Source: Chloroflexota bacterium
Lineage (GTDB): Bacteria; Chloroflexota; Anaerolineae; Anaerolineales; Villigracilaceae
Assembly: GCA_026389975.1 (NCBI GenBank)
Contig: JAPLGV010000063.1
Span: 1-8,605 of the forward strand
Reading direction: 5' to 3'
Length of the DNA: 8,605 nucleotides
The position numbers and the translations under genes were made by a program. A model generated the notes under the pieces. That model saw only the letters and a list, made by a program, of their open reading frames with translations, made no database searches and was not told the DNA's origin. Below, one piece after another: positions 1-7,237 of this stretch (positions within the stretch are counted from its first letter, which is position 1; every line of letters starts with the position of its first letter).

Positions 1-989
1 TAGGCCAGGACTTTTTTGATGTCATACTGCCCGACGGCAATCGTCGCGGCGAACAGCGCCGTGATGCCGCCCACCAGCGCGACCGTGGTCTGCGCCTGCG
101 GCACCAGTGTGTAGAGGGGTGCGGAACGGGCTACCAGGTAGACGCCTGCGGTCACCATGGTGGCGGCATGGATCAGGGCCGAGACCGGGGTCGGGCCAGC
201 CATGGCATCCGGCAGCCACACGTACAGCGGCAGTTGCGCCGATTTACCCGCCACACCCACCAGCAGGAACAGGGTGATGAAGAGAATCACGCCGGGGGCA
301 ATCGAGGCAATATGCCCTGCCTGGGCAAAGACCCCCGCAAACGACAAGTCTTTAAACCACCAGAACATCGTAAACCCGCCAATCAGGAAGCCGAAGTCAC
401 CGATGCGGTTGACGATGAAGGCCTTCCTGGCGGCGTTCGAGTTGGCGAACGAAGGCCGCCCGAGCGTATCCATCTCGTACCAGAAACCGATCAGCAGGAA
501 CGAGCACAGGCCCACGCCTTCCCAACCGACGAACAGCATCAGGTACGAGTCGCCGCCGACCAGGATCATCATCATGGCGATGAACAGGTTCAGGAAGACG
601 AAGAAGCGGCGGTAGCGGCCAATGTCGTTCTTGAAGCGCACATCCTCGTGCATGTACCCGATGGCGTAGATGTGGATGAGCGTCCCGACGCCGGAGACGA
701 CCAGCATCATCAGCACCGAGAGCGTATCCACCCGGAAATTCCAGGCGACGTTCAAATCGCCGATGTGGATCCAGTCCGCAAATGGGACGACGACCGCCTC
801 GCCGCTGCCAGTCCACAGTGCAACCCCAAGCGGAGTCGCGACGACAAATGCGAGCCCAGACGCCGCGCTGGCTACCGCGCCGATGGCTTTTTCACTCATC
901 CGGCCGCCGAAGATGATGTTGATCAGCAAACCGGCAACCGGCAGGAAGACAATCAGGGGAACGAGAGAGAACAGTCCAGAAGATTCCAT
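1..989 (-). CDS. nuoL: NADH-quinone oxidoreductase subunit L, N-terminal part (runs off the left edge)
   Basis: This is the distal antiporter-like proton-pumping subunit of the complex I membrane arm. The frame opens with ATG at 989 and stays open to the window edge, giving 329 codons plus two bases; the family is usually around 600-700 residues, so about half is seen. My translation starts MESSGLFSLVPLIVFLP and is strongly hydrophobic. Family hallmarks are a GWEGVG motif whose Glu is about residue 157 (the key membrane Glu), a GKSAQLPLYVWLPDAM stretch with Lys about 249, and PVSALIHAATMVTAGVYL with His about 274; the last residues seen read DIKKVLA. NuoM and NuoN share the fold, but the long N-terminus with YMHEDVRFKNDIGRYRRFF and the position after nuoK favour NuoL. 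The start lies six bases after the nuoK stop, with AAGG just upstream and AAAGGA inside the end of nuoK, which suggests coupled translation. Confidence 0.95.
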   Translation of the reverse strand, partial: MESSGLFSLVPLIVFLPVAGLLINIIFGGRMSEKAIGAVASAASGLAFVVATPLGVALWTGSGEAVVVPFADWIHIGDLNVAWNFRVDTLSVLMMLVVSGVGTLIHIYAIGYMHEDVRFKNDIGRYRRFFVFLNLFIAMMMILVGGDSYLMLFVGWEGVGLCSFLLIGFWYEMDTLGRPSFANSNAARKAFIVNRIGDFGFLIGGFTMFWWFKDLSFAGVFAQAGHIASIAPGVILFITLFLLVGVAGKSAQLPLYVWLPDAMAGPTPVSALIHAATMVTAGVYLVARSAPLYTLVPQAQTTVALVGGITALFAATIAVGQYDIKKVLA

Positions 990-995
990 TTTGCC

Positions 996-1307
996 TTATC
1001 CTTTCAGACTGTTCATCAGGTCCACGTCAATGCTGTGCTTGTTACGGAAGATGATTATGATCAACGCCAGGCCGACCGCCACTTCTGCTGCAGACACCGT
1101 CATCACGAAGAAAACGAAGATCTGGCCGGTCAGTACGCCGAAGGAACGGGCAAAGGCCACGAAGGCCAGGTTGGCCGCGTTCAGCATCAACTCGACCGAC
1201 ATGAAGATGATCAGCGGGTTGCGCCGGATGAGCACACCCAGCGCGCCCATGGCAAACAGCACCGCCGAAATCGCCAAGTAATAGGAGAGAGGTATTGTTT
1301 GGGCCAT
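996..1307 (-). CDS. nuoK: NADH-quinone oxidoreductase subunit K
   Basis: This is the small membrane subunit of complex I, 103 residues, normal for the family, with three predicted membrane helices (roughly residues 8-28, 33-53 and 62-87). It carries the two conserved membrane glutamates of the family, in SVELMLNAANL (Glu39) and SAAEVAVGLAL (Glu75), which are part of the charged axis that links quinone chemistry to proton movement. The start codon shares its A with the last base of the nuoJ TAA stop (TAATG), so translation is probably coupled to nuoJ. A purine-rich run (GGGGAACAAGGG) lies just upstream inside nuoJ, but it is a less typical ribosome site than those of nuoF or nuoI. nuoL follows after six bases. 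Confidence 0.97.
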   Translation of the reverse strand: MAQTIPLSYYLAISAVLFAMGALGVLIRRNPLIIFMSVELMLNAANLAFVAFARSFGVLTGQIFVFFVMTVSAAEVAVGLALIIIIFRNKHSIDVDLMNSLKG

Positions 1308-1831
1308 TACCCTTGTTCCCCTTTCTCTTTTTTAGTCAGGACGATGACACCAACCATCGCCACCAGCAGCAGTACCGAGGTCACTTCAAAGGGCAGGAGA
1401 TACTGGTTGAACAGCGTCATGCCCAAGGTCCGCAGCGTTTCGGTGGTATTGACCGACGCCTCCGGGTTGGCGAGACTGGCAGTCAACTGCAGGCGTTGGA
1501 AGAGCAGGAAGCCTGCTTCCGCCAGCAGGACGGCGGCCAGTATAATCGCCATTGGGCGCTGCCAGGGCAATGCCTGTCCCCTGGGAAGTTTCTCCGAACC
1601 CAGCAGCATGATGACGAAGAGGAACAGCACCATGATGGCCCCGGCGTAGATTGTCACCTGTGCCAGTGCGATGAAGGGCGCACCTAACAGCAGGTAGAAG
1701 ACCGCCACCGTGGCGAAGTTCAGCACCAGGAACAACGCCGCGTAGACCGTGTTGCGGCTGACCAGCAGGCCGGCCGCCGACGCGACCGCCACCGACGCTA
1801 AAACAATGAAGAGGATGAGTGTCAAGTTCAT
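1307..1831 (-). CDS. nuoJ: NADH-quinone oxidoreductase subunit J
   Basis: This is a membrane subunit of complex I, 174 residues from ATG at 1831, with about five hydrophobic helices. It contains the family's best conserved segment, YAGAIMVLFLFVIMLLG (third helix, about residues 60-80), preceded by NTVYAALFLVLNFATVAVFY. Its role is to form part of the small-subunit bundle (A/J/K) between the quinone-side NuoH and the antiporter subunits. An in-frame GTG at 1837 would add two residues, but it forms part of the AAAGGTG ribosome site (1835-1841), so the ATG with AAAGG five bases upstream is preferred. The C-terminus ends in a short charged tail (TKKEKGEQG). It overlaps nuoK by one base, and the gap on the upstream side (to nuoI) contains an unusual repeat array. 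Confidence 0.95.
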   Translation of the reverse strand: MNLTLILFIVLASVAVASAAGLLVSRNTVYAALFLVLNFATVAVFYLLLGAPFIALAQVTIYAGAIMVLFLFVIMLLGSEKLPRGQALPWQRPMAIILAAVLLAEAGFLLFQRLQLTASLANPEASVNTTETLRTLGMTLFNQYLLPFEVTSVLLLVAMVGVIVLTKKEKGEQG

Positions 1832-1834
1832 GAG

Positions 1835-1841
1835 CACCTTT
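1835..1841 (-). promoter_or_regulatory. Ribosome binding site deciding the nuoJ start
   Basis: In the transcript this reads AAAGGTG. The AAAGG core is followed by five bases (TGCTC) and the ATG at 1831. Because the only upstream alternative start, GTG at 1837, lies within this site, the ATG start is favoured. Confidence 0.6.
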
Positions 1842-1846
1842 GAAGA

Positions 1847-1920
1847 AGGTAATCAGGTCTCAGGGATTAGGGATTGGGTCTGATCACCTGATCCCTAATT
1901 ACCTATTTCCTAATTACCTA
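1847..1920. repeat. Inverted array of degenerate heptamer-type repeats between nuoI and nuoJ
   Basis: This spacer is built from short units recurring every 7-8 bases. On the plus strand the left half holds G-rich units (AAGGTAA, TCAGGTC, TCAGGGA, TTAGGGA, TTGGGTC), and the right half holds their approximate complements (ACCTGA, TCCCTAA, TTACCTA, TTTCCTA, ATTACCTA). The halves can fold together: AGGTAA 1847-1852 pairs with TTACCT 1899-1904, and TCAGGT 1853-1858 with ACCTGA 1886-1891. TTAGGGA 1867-1873 is an exact complement of TCCCTAA 1892-1898, which is otherwise a bulge. A 12-base direct repeat CCTAATTACCTA occurs at 1894-1905 and 1909-1920, and its second copy includes the nuoI stop codon. 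The stretch is more AT-rich than the flanking genes. It lacks the uniform GC stem plus U-run of a classical terminator, and nuoJ continues immediately after, so I call it a repeat and not a terminator. Confidence 0.75.
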
Positions 1921-2436
1921 ATCTTGCGGATCTTTCATCGCCGGTACCGACCGCGTGAATTTGCCCGGTTCGGTCTTCTGCGGTGTGGGCTTGGCATCCG
2001 CCGGGACGGGTTCGATCAGCATTTCCTTTGGATAAATTGACTGGCGGCGGTCAGTGAAAGATAGTTCATACTGGTCGCCCAGGACAATCGCCTCGGTCGG
2101 GCAGGCATCCTCGCAAAAGCCGCAGAAAATACAGCGCAGCATATTGATTTCGTAGGTGCTGGCGTAACGATCGCCGGGTGAGTAACGCTGCTCGTCAGTG
2201 TTCTCAGAAGACTCCACGAAGATGGCGTCAGCCGGGCAGGCTGCCGCACACAGCGCACAGCCGATGCACTTTTCCAGTCCGTTTTCGTAGCGCTTTAGGA
2301 CGTGTCGTCCGCGGAAGCGCGCTTTGACCGGCTTCTTCTGCTCCGGATACTGGATCGTCACCGGCTTGTCGAACATCATGCGGAGCGTCGTCCAAAGACC
2401 ACGCGCCAGTTCGACTACAGGCTCAACGACGCGCAT
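1918..2436 (-). CDS. nuoI: NADH-quinone oxidoreductase subunit I (two [4Fe-4S] ferredoxin-type subunit)
   Basis: This is the peripheral-arm subunit that carries electrons towards the last cluster before quinone. The 172-residue protein has two typical 8Fe ferredoxin motifs: CIGCALCAAACP (Cys57, 60, 63, 67) and CIFCGFCEDACP (Cys102, 105, 108, 112), which bind clusters N6a and N6b by family knowledge. The N-terminal MRVVEPVVELARGLWTTLRM is an amphipathic stretch that sits on the membrane surface in this family. After about residue 140 there is a proline- and lysine-rich tail (EPVPADAKPTPQKTEPGKF) that looks disordered. The ATG at 2436 lies inside nuoH, giving a 14-base overlap, and is preceded by a strong ribosome site. 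It is followed by the repeat-filled spacer before nuoJ. Confidence 0.98.
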   Translation of the reverse strand: MRVVEPVVELARGLWTTLRMMFDKPVTIQYPEQKKPVKARFRGRHVLKRYENGLEKCIGCALCAAACPADAIFVESSENTDEQRYSPGDRYASTYEINMLRCIFCGFCEDACPTEAIVLGDQYELSFTDRRQSIYPKEMLIEPVPADAKPTPQKTEPGKFTRSVPAMKDPQD

Positions 2437-3553
2437 AATCTTTCCTCCTTAACGTGCGGTCAATCAGCGCGACCGCCACTCCTGCAACCAATAAAGAAGC
2501 CACCGGGATGAAAATAATGAGCAGCGGGTTGAGCTGCGCCAGGATGATCCCGACCGCCGTAATGAAGACCACTGCCAGCGAGAGCGGCAATAGCACTTTC
2601 CAGCCGAAGGCCATCAGCCGGTCATAGCGGATGCGCGGGAAGGTGGCCCGCACCCAGATCATTCCAAACAGCAGGATGATGATTTTGACAAAGATGTAAA
2701 TCGGTCCGAGCCAGGGGAACTTGTCCACAAACGGACCGTTATAGCCACCAAAGAAAATGGTCGCTCCGATGGCACTGATGGCAATCATCTTGGTGTATTC
2801 GGCCATGAATAGCAGGGCGAACTTCATGCCTGAATACTCGGTATGGTAACCAGCGGTAAGTTCCTGCTCTGCTTCCGGCATGTCGAACGGGGCGCGGTTG
2901 ACCTCTGCCAGCGTGGCAATCAGGAAGATGCCTGTCCCAACCGGCTGGAGCACCACGAACCATTTTGGGATGAAGTGGAACCAGTAGCCGCCCTGAGCGC
3001 TGACGATGTCCAACATGCGCATCGAACCGGCCAGCAGGATCGCAGAGACGAACGACAGTCCCAGCGCAATTTCATAACTGATCATCTGCGCCGTGGAGCG
3101 CAGTCCGCCCATCATGGCGTACTTATTGTTCGATGACCAGCCCGCCAGCACGATGCCATACACCGCAATCGAAGCAATGGACATGATGTATAACACGCCC
3201 ACATTGATATCGGCGATGTACAGATTAAGGTGATAGCCAAAAATTTCGAAACTCGGTCCCCACGGGACAACTGCCGTGATGATGACCGCCGGGACCACGG
3301 TGATAACCGGAGCCAGGGTGAAGATCAACTTATCGGCCTTGGCCGGAGTCAGTTCCTCTTTGAAAATCAATTTCACCGCGTCGGCAATGGGCTGGAGAAT
3401 GCCCCACGGCCCGGCGCGGTTCGGGCCGAGGCGCGACTGCATGCGGGCCAGCGCCTTGCGCTCGTAGAGCGTCAGGTAAGCAAAGCCGCCCAGAAGCACC
3501 AGCGCCCAGACGAACCCTTTGATAAGCCATTCCAAAACGAGAAGAAAGTTCAT
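2423..3553 (-). CDS. nuoH: NADH-quinone oxidoreductase subunit H
   Basis: This is the membrane subunit that, with NuoB and NuoD, forms the quinone-binding chamber at the joint between the peripheral and membrane arms. The 376 residues form about eight membrane helices. Family signatures are present in order: ERKALARMQSRLGPNRAGP (31-49) running into GILQPIADAVKL (51-62), the loop AEVNRAPFDMPEAEQELTAG (216-235), and RATFPRIRYDRLMAFGWK (302-319). These loops hold the conserved charged residues linked to quinone reduction and coupling. The length is slightly above the common 320-350, mainly through an extra hydrophobic segment at 340-365 and a basic end (RTLRRKDYARR). The start is preceded by AAGGAAGG with a short spacer and lies 11 bases after the nuoG stop; the 3' end overlaps nuoI. 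Confidence 0.98.
   Translation of the reverse strand: MNFLLVLEWLIKGFVWALVLLGGFAYLTLYERKALARMQSRLGPNRAGPWGILQPIADAVKLIFKEELTPAKADKLIFTLAPVITVVPAVIITAVVPWGPSFEIFGYHLNLYIADINVGVLYIMSIASIAVYGIVLAGWSSNNKYAMMGGLRSTAQMISYEIALGLSFVSAILLAGSMRMLDIVSAQGGYWFHFIPKWFVVLQPVGTGIFLIATLAEVNRAPFDMPEAEQELTAGYHTEYSGMKFALLFMAEYTKMIAISAIGATIFFGGYNGPFVDKFPWLGPIYIFVKIIILLFGMIWVRATFPRIRYDRLMAFGWKVLLPLSLAVVFITAVGIILAQLNPLLIIFIPVASLLVAGVAVALIDRTLRRKDYARR
2444..2450 (-). promoter_or_regulatory. Strong ribosome binding site for nuoI, inside nuoH
   Basis: The transcript reads AAGGAGG, then seven bases, then the nuoI ATG at 2436. The site lies wholly within the last codons of nuoH, so ribosomes finishing nuoH expose and cover it. 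This supports the chosen nuoI start and the 14-base gene overlap. Confidence 0.8.
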
Positions 3554-3564
3554 GGATGCCTTCC

Positions 3565-5985
3565 TTAAGCTTTCTTCAACTCGGCCACAGCCGGAGCATT
3601 GATCGGGAAACCCAACCCGCGCGGCAGAAGCGCTACGGACGCCGGGACAGTCGCATCGAGCCGGACCTCGGCCCGGAACCCGTTAACTTTGACCTGTCCA
3701 CCCGCTGCGACGCCCAGCTTCTTCGCCGTCTCGGGATGCAGGAGCACGGTCGCTTCGCCGATGTGGGCACGGAGCAATTCGGAGGTGGAGACGGTGATGC
3801 CGCGGTCGTAAAGGCGCGTTATCGGCACCGCCAGCCACTGGTCCTCATCCGGGCGGAGGAATTCCACAGAAATGGAGGGGATGGGGGCAGGGGCATTCAG
3901 CGCCAACTGCACGCCCAGCCCCTGCTTGTTCTCATAAGTCGTGCCGCCGTAGTACAAGTCGCCGCGGCCGACGATGGGCCACTGCTCGTTCGTCTCAGCC
4001 AGTTTGCGGTAGGTGACACCCGCAAAGGTCTTGACCGAGGCAGCCAGCTTGTCCATCACCAGCGAGGCCGAGCGGCCTTCCAGTTCGAGGCCGAGTTCTT
4101 TCGCAATTGCGGCGATAATGGCAAAGTCGGCCCTCGTTTCGCCACGCGGCGGGAGCGCCGGGTAGAAGCGCTGGACGCGCCGTTCGCCGGAGGTGAAAGA
4201 ACCTTCGCGTTCGGTGTAAGCCTGCGCCGGGAGGACAACGTCCGCCAGTTTGGCGGTTTCGGTCAGGAAGAGTTCCTGCACGGCCACGAATTTAGCTCCT
4301 TTTAGCGCCGCCTCCAGTTTCGGGTCATCGCCCGCCGGGTCAGCCGCCACGACGTAGACGGTCTTGCCTTTGAGCAACTTGCCTAAATTGTCAGCCGGCT
4401 GGAAACCGAGTTCCCAGGCGCCTTGGTCATTGGCACGCGGCCAGACGCCGATCAGTCCATTCTTCGGCTTGCCGAGGCGGCCCTTGACCAGTTCAGCACA
4501 GGCCGCCGCGACCGCAGCCGAACCGTCCAGCCCTAGGCCGTCCGAGCCGTAGAGAACCACCAGATTCTCCGCAGCGGTAATCGCCTCGCCGATTTTGTTC
4601 TTCTTCGTCAGGCCACTGACGGTTTCAGCTTCGTCACCATACGAATATCGAACCGCGAATTTCGAATAGCGTTCCAGTTTCGTCTCGCGGGCATTGGCGA
4701 TAATAAGCGTGGCGCCGCGTTCGGCGGCCTGCTTGAGGCGCAGGAACCAGAGCGGGGCTTCGTTGTACAGGTCAGAAGCCACAACCAGAATTGTGGTTTC
4801 CTTGCCCATGCCGGAGAAATTCGTCCCGGCAGGAATACCAAAGGAAGTGGTCAGTTCGCCGCCACCCATGTGGGTGTAGAGCAGCGCTTCGCCGCCCAGA
4901 CCGTCTGCAAGTTGTTTCAGGTTGAACAGGTCTTCGTTGCTCAAACGACCACTCGCCAAAACAACGACTTCGCCCTTATTACCTTGTACCTTTTTACCTA
5001 TTTCTTCAATGGCGTCTTTCCACGAGGCCGTTTCCAGTTTGCCGTTCTTCCTGACCAGCGGCTTTGCCAGCCGGTTTGCATCTTCAGTAAAGTGATAAGC
5101 AAAGCGGCCTTTGTCGCACATCCAGATTTCGTTGACGGCTTCGTTCTGACGAGGCATAACGCGCTTGATAACGACTTTGCCGCCAGACTTGGCTTCACGG
5201 CGGGTGTTGAGGGTCACGTTACAGCCCACCGGGCACTGCGCGCAGATGGACGCGGCGGCCTTCATTTCCCAGGGGCGCGCCCCGAAGCGGAAGTCCGCGG
5301 TGGTCAGCGCGCCAACCGGGCAGATATCGGTGGTGTTGCCAGAGAAGACCGAGTCGAAGCCCGGCTCGGAATTTGTGATGATGTCGGTGGCGCGGCCGCG
5401 CTGGTAGAAGGCCAGCACCGGCTCACCGGCAATCTCATCCTGGAAGCGGATGCAGCGGGCGCACTGGATGCAGCGCTCGCGGTCCAGCCAGATGAGGTCG
5501 CCCAGTGGGACGTGCTTCTCGGCATGGTGCTTCTCATCGAAGAGGAAGCGGCTCTGCGGGGAGGCGTGCGCCATCGTCAGGTTCTGGAGCGGACATTCGC
5601 CGCCCTTGTCGCAGACCGGGCAGTCCAGCGGATGCGAGGTCAGCAGGAACTCAAGAATTTCCTTCTGCGAGGCTTTGGCCTTGTCGGACTGGCTCAAGAC
5701 CACCATGCCCTCGGAAATTGGGGTGGTGCAGGCGGTTTCAAGTTTGGGGCCGAAGCCGATCTTCGGTTTGTCGCCTTCCATCACAGGCTGGCCGGTGACG
5801 CGGTCAATCATTGGGCGTCCGACTTCCACCAGGCACTGGCGGCACATGCCGACCGGCTCCATCTTCGGGTGGTAGCAGAAGACCGGGATGTCGATACCGA
5901 TCTGTTTGGCGGCGTTCACGATCAGGGTTCCCTCCGGGACTGTAATCGGATGCCCATCGATCGTCAGGGAAATCATTTTAGCCAT
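3565..5985 (-). CDS. nuoG: NADH-quinone oxidoreductase subunit G (Fe-S, molybdopterin-oxidoreductase-like)
   Basis: This is the largest peripheral-arm subunit (806 residues), passing electrons from NuoF towards NuoI. The N-terminal ferredoxin-like domain has [2Fe-2S] ligands Cys37, 48, 51 and 86 (N1b). The HPLDCPVCDKGGEC motif supplies His118, Cys122, 125 and 131 (N5), and Cys172, 175, 178 and 222 bind N4. CAQCPVGC plus a later MCDKG motif (Cys248, 251, 255 and 290) are the ligands of the extra cluster N7, found in only some bacteria. Residues from about 245 to 700 form a molybdopterin-oxidoreductase-type fold that in complex I does not carry the cofactor, and about 705-806 resemble the C-terminal dinucleotide-binding domain of that superfamily. 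The ATG at 5985 follows GGGAGGAG at 5989-5996; a second ATG three codons later is less well placed. The start overlaps nuoF by eight bases. Confidence 0.97.
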   Translation of the reverse strand: MAKMISLTIDGHPITVPEGTLIVNAAKQIGIDIPVFCYHPKMEPVGMCRQCLVEVGRPMIDRVTGQPVMEGDKPKIGFGPKLETACTTPISEGMVVLSQSDKAKASQKEILEFLLTSHPLDCPVCDKGGECPLQNLTMAHASPQSRFLFDEKHHAEKHVPLGDLIWLDRERCIQCARCIRFQDEIAGEPVLAFYQRGRATDIITNSEPGFDSVFSGNTTDICPVGALTTADFRFGARPWEMKAAASICAQCPVGCNVTLNTRREAKSGGKVVIKRVMPRQNEAVNEIWMCDKGRFAYHFTEDANRLAKPLVRKNGKLETASWKDAIEEIGKKVQGNKGEVVVLASGRLSNEDLFNLKQLADGLGGEALLYTHMGGGELTTSFGIPAGTNFSGMGKETTILVVASDLYNEAPLWFLRLKQAAERGATLIIANARETKLERYSKFAVRYSYGDEAETVSGLTKKNKIGEAITAAENLVVLYGSDGLGLDGSAAVAAACAELVKGRLGKPKNGLIGVWPRANDQGAWELGFQPADNLGKLLKGKTVYVVAADPAGDDPKLEAALKGAKFVAVQELFLTETAKLADVVLPAQAYTEREGSFTSGERRVQRFYPALPPRGETRADFAIIAAIAKELGLELEGRSASLVMDKLAASVKTFAGVTYRKLAETNEQWPIVGRGDLYYGGTTYENKQGLGVQLALNAPAPIPSISVEFLRPDEDQWLAVPITRLYDRGITVSTSELLRAHIGEATVLLHPETAKKLGVAAGGQVKVNGFRAEVRLDATVPASVALLPRGLGFPINAPAVAELKKA

Positions 5986-7237
5986 GTTCTCCTCCCGCCG
6001 CGGAGGCTTCGAAGTCAGCCGGGAAGCGTTCGATGGCAGTGGTCACCGCCATGGTGGAGAAGTCGCCCAGCGGGCACAGATTTTTGTTCAGCATCTGCCT
6101 GGCCACGGAATGAAGTAGTTCCACGGTCTCCTTCGTCTTCTCGCCGTTCTCGATGCGTTCGATCAGGTGCAGCATCCAGTAGGTGCCTTCCCGGCAGGGC
6201 GTGCATTTGCCGCACGACTCGTGCTTGAAGAAGTGGATGGTCTTGCTGATGACCCACTCCAGGCTGACGGTGTCGTCAATCACGATAACGGACGCCGACC
6301 CCAGGTCCGCGCCGAGCGCCCGGACGGAGGCGTAGTCCATTGGCGTGTCGAGCGCCTTGTCGTCCGCCACGATCATCGCCGAAGACGCACCCGCCGCCAT
6401 AATCGCCTTGATAGGACGCCCGTCAATGATGCCGCCGCCATAGTTGTAAATCAGTTCGCGGAAGGTGGTGCCGAAGGGCAGTTCATAGTTGCCGGGCTGG
6501 TTGACGCGCCCCGAAAGCGAGAAAATCTTGACCCCGGGGCTGTCGGCTGTACCCAGCGACTTGTACCAGTCTGAGCCTTTTTCCACGATCAGCGGCACGT
6601 TGGTGAGAGTCTCGACGTTGTTGACCACGGTCGGCTTGCCGTACAAGCCGTAGACCGCCGGGAAGGGCGGGCGGATGCGCGGCTGGCCGCGCTTGCCTTC
6701 GATGGACTCGAGCAGGGCGGTCTCTTCTCCGCAGATGTAGGCACCCGCCCCCAGGTGGGTGTAGATGCGCAGGGAGAAGTCGGTGCCGAAGAGCTTGTCA
6801 CCCAGGAATCCGGCTTTTTCCATGTCGGCGATCTTCTCATCGAGGATGGCCGCTACCGGCCAGAACTCGCCGCGCAGATAGATATAAGCAGCGTTCGCCC
6901 CAGTGGCATAGGCCGCAATTGCCACGCCTTCCAGGAACTGGAAGGGGTTGCTCTCCATGATTTCGCGGTCTTTGAATGTGCCCGGTTCTGACTCATCGGC
7001 ATTGGCCACCACGTAGTGCGGCCAAATGTCCTTCGGGATAAAGCCCCACTTGAGGCCGGTCGAGAAGCCTGCGCCGCCGCGCCCGCGCAGCCAGGAGGCC
7101 TTGACCGAGTCTGTCACTTCCTGCGGTTTCATCTTGGTGACGGCTTTCTTGAAAGCTTCGAAGCCGCCGTTCTTTTCATAAACATCCATCTTGCCGATGT
7201 CAGGAATGTCACGATGACGGAGAAGAAGGTGAGCCAT
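5978..7237 (-). CDS. nuoF: NADH-quinone oxidoreductase subunit F (NADH- and FMN-binding)
   Basis: This is the entry point of complex I: it binds NADH and FMN and passes electrons to cluster N3 in the same subunit. The 419 residues match the usual length. WLRGRGGAGFSTGLKW (49-64) is the glycine-rich nucleotide/FMN motif, YVVANADESEPGTFKDR (75-91) is part of the flavin site, and GAGAYICGEETALLESIEGK (163-182) is the second family signature. The [4Fe-4S] N3 ligands are ESCGKCTPCREG (Cys342, 345, 348) and Cys388 in NLCPLGDF. The start codon shares its A with the nuoE TAA stop (TAATG) and has a full-length Shine-Dalgarno just upstream. NAD-dependent hydrogenase and formate dehydrogenase diaphorase subunits are related, but they usually carry extra N- or C-terminal Fe-S domains and different neighbours. 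Confidence 0.98.
   Translation of the reverse strand: MAHLLLRHRDIPDIGKMDVYEKNGGFEAFKKAVTKMKPQEVTDSVKASWLRGRGGAGFSTGLKWGFIPKDIWPHYVVANADESEPGTFKDREIMESNPFQFLEGVAIAAYATGANAAYIYLRGEFWPVAAILDEKIADMEKAGFLGDKLFGTDFSLRIYTHLGAGAYICGEETALLESIEGKRGQPRIRPPFPAVYGLYGKPTVVNNVETLTNVPLIVEKGSDWYKSLGTADSPGVKIFSLSGRVNQPGNYELPFGTTFRELIYNYGGGIIDGRPIKAIMAAGASSAMIVADDKALDTPMDYASVRALGADLGSASVIVIDDTVSLEWVISKTIHFFKHESCGKCTPCREGTYWMLHLIERIENGEKTKETVELLHSVARQMLNKNLCPLGDFSTMAVTTAIERFPADFEASAAGGEHG

Noticed and set aside
168..1649. A 493-codon plus-strand open frame opposite nuoL, nuoK and nuoJ
   Set aside because: It lies antisense to three clearly recognisable complex I genes, its translation is rich in Arg, His, Asp and Gln with no recognisable domain, and it crosses gene boundaries. 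It is best explained as a shadow of codon bias on the real strand.
1847..1904. A rho-independent terminator after nuoI
   Set aside because: The inverted repeat has AT-rich, interrupted stems and no terminal U-run, and nuoJ starts directly downstream with its own ribosome site in the same operon order.
3565..5985. NuoG as a catalytic molybdenum oxidoreductase such as formate dehydrogenase
   Set aside because: The operon context, the NuoG cluster ligand pattern and the length fit complex I; no catalytic Cys/Sec motif typical of formate dehydrogenases was recognised.
4870..6228. A 452-codon plus-strand open frame opposite nuoG and the 3' end of nuoF
   Set aside because: It is fully antisense to conserved coding sequence with intact cluster motifs, has no family features, and is of the kind expected by chance in GC-rich DNA.
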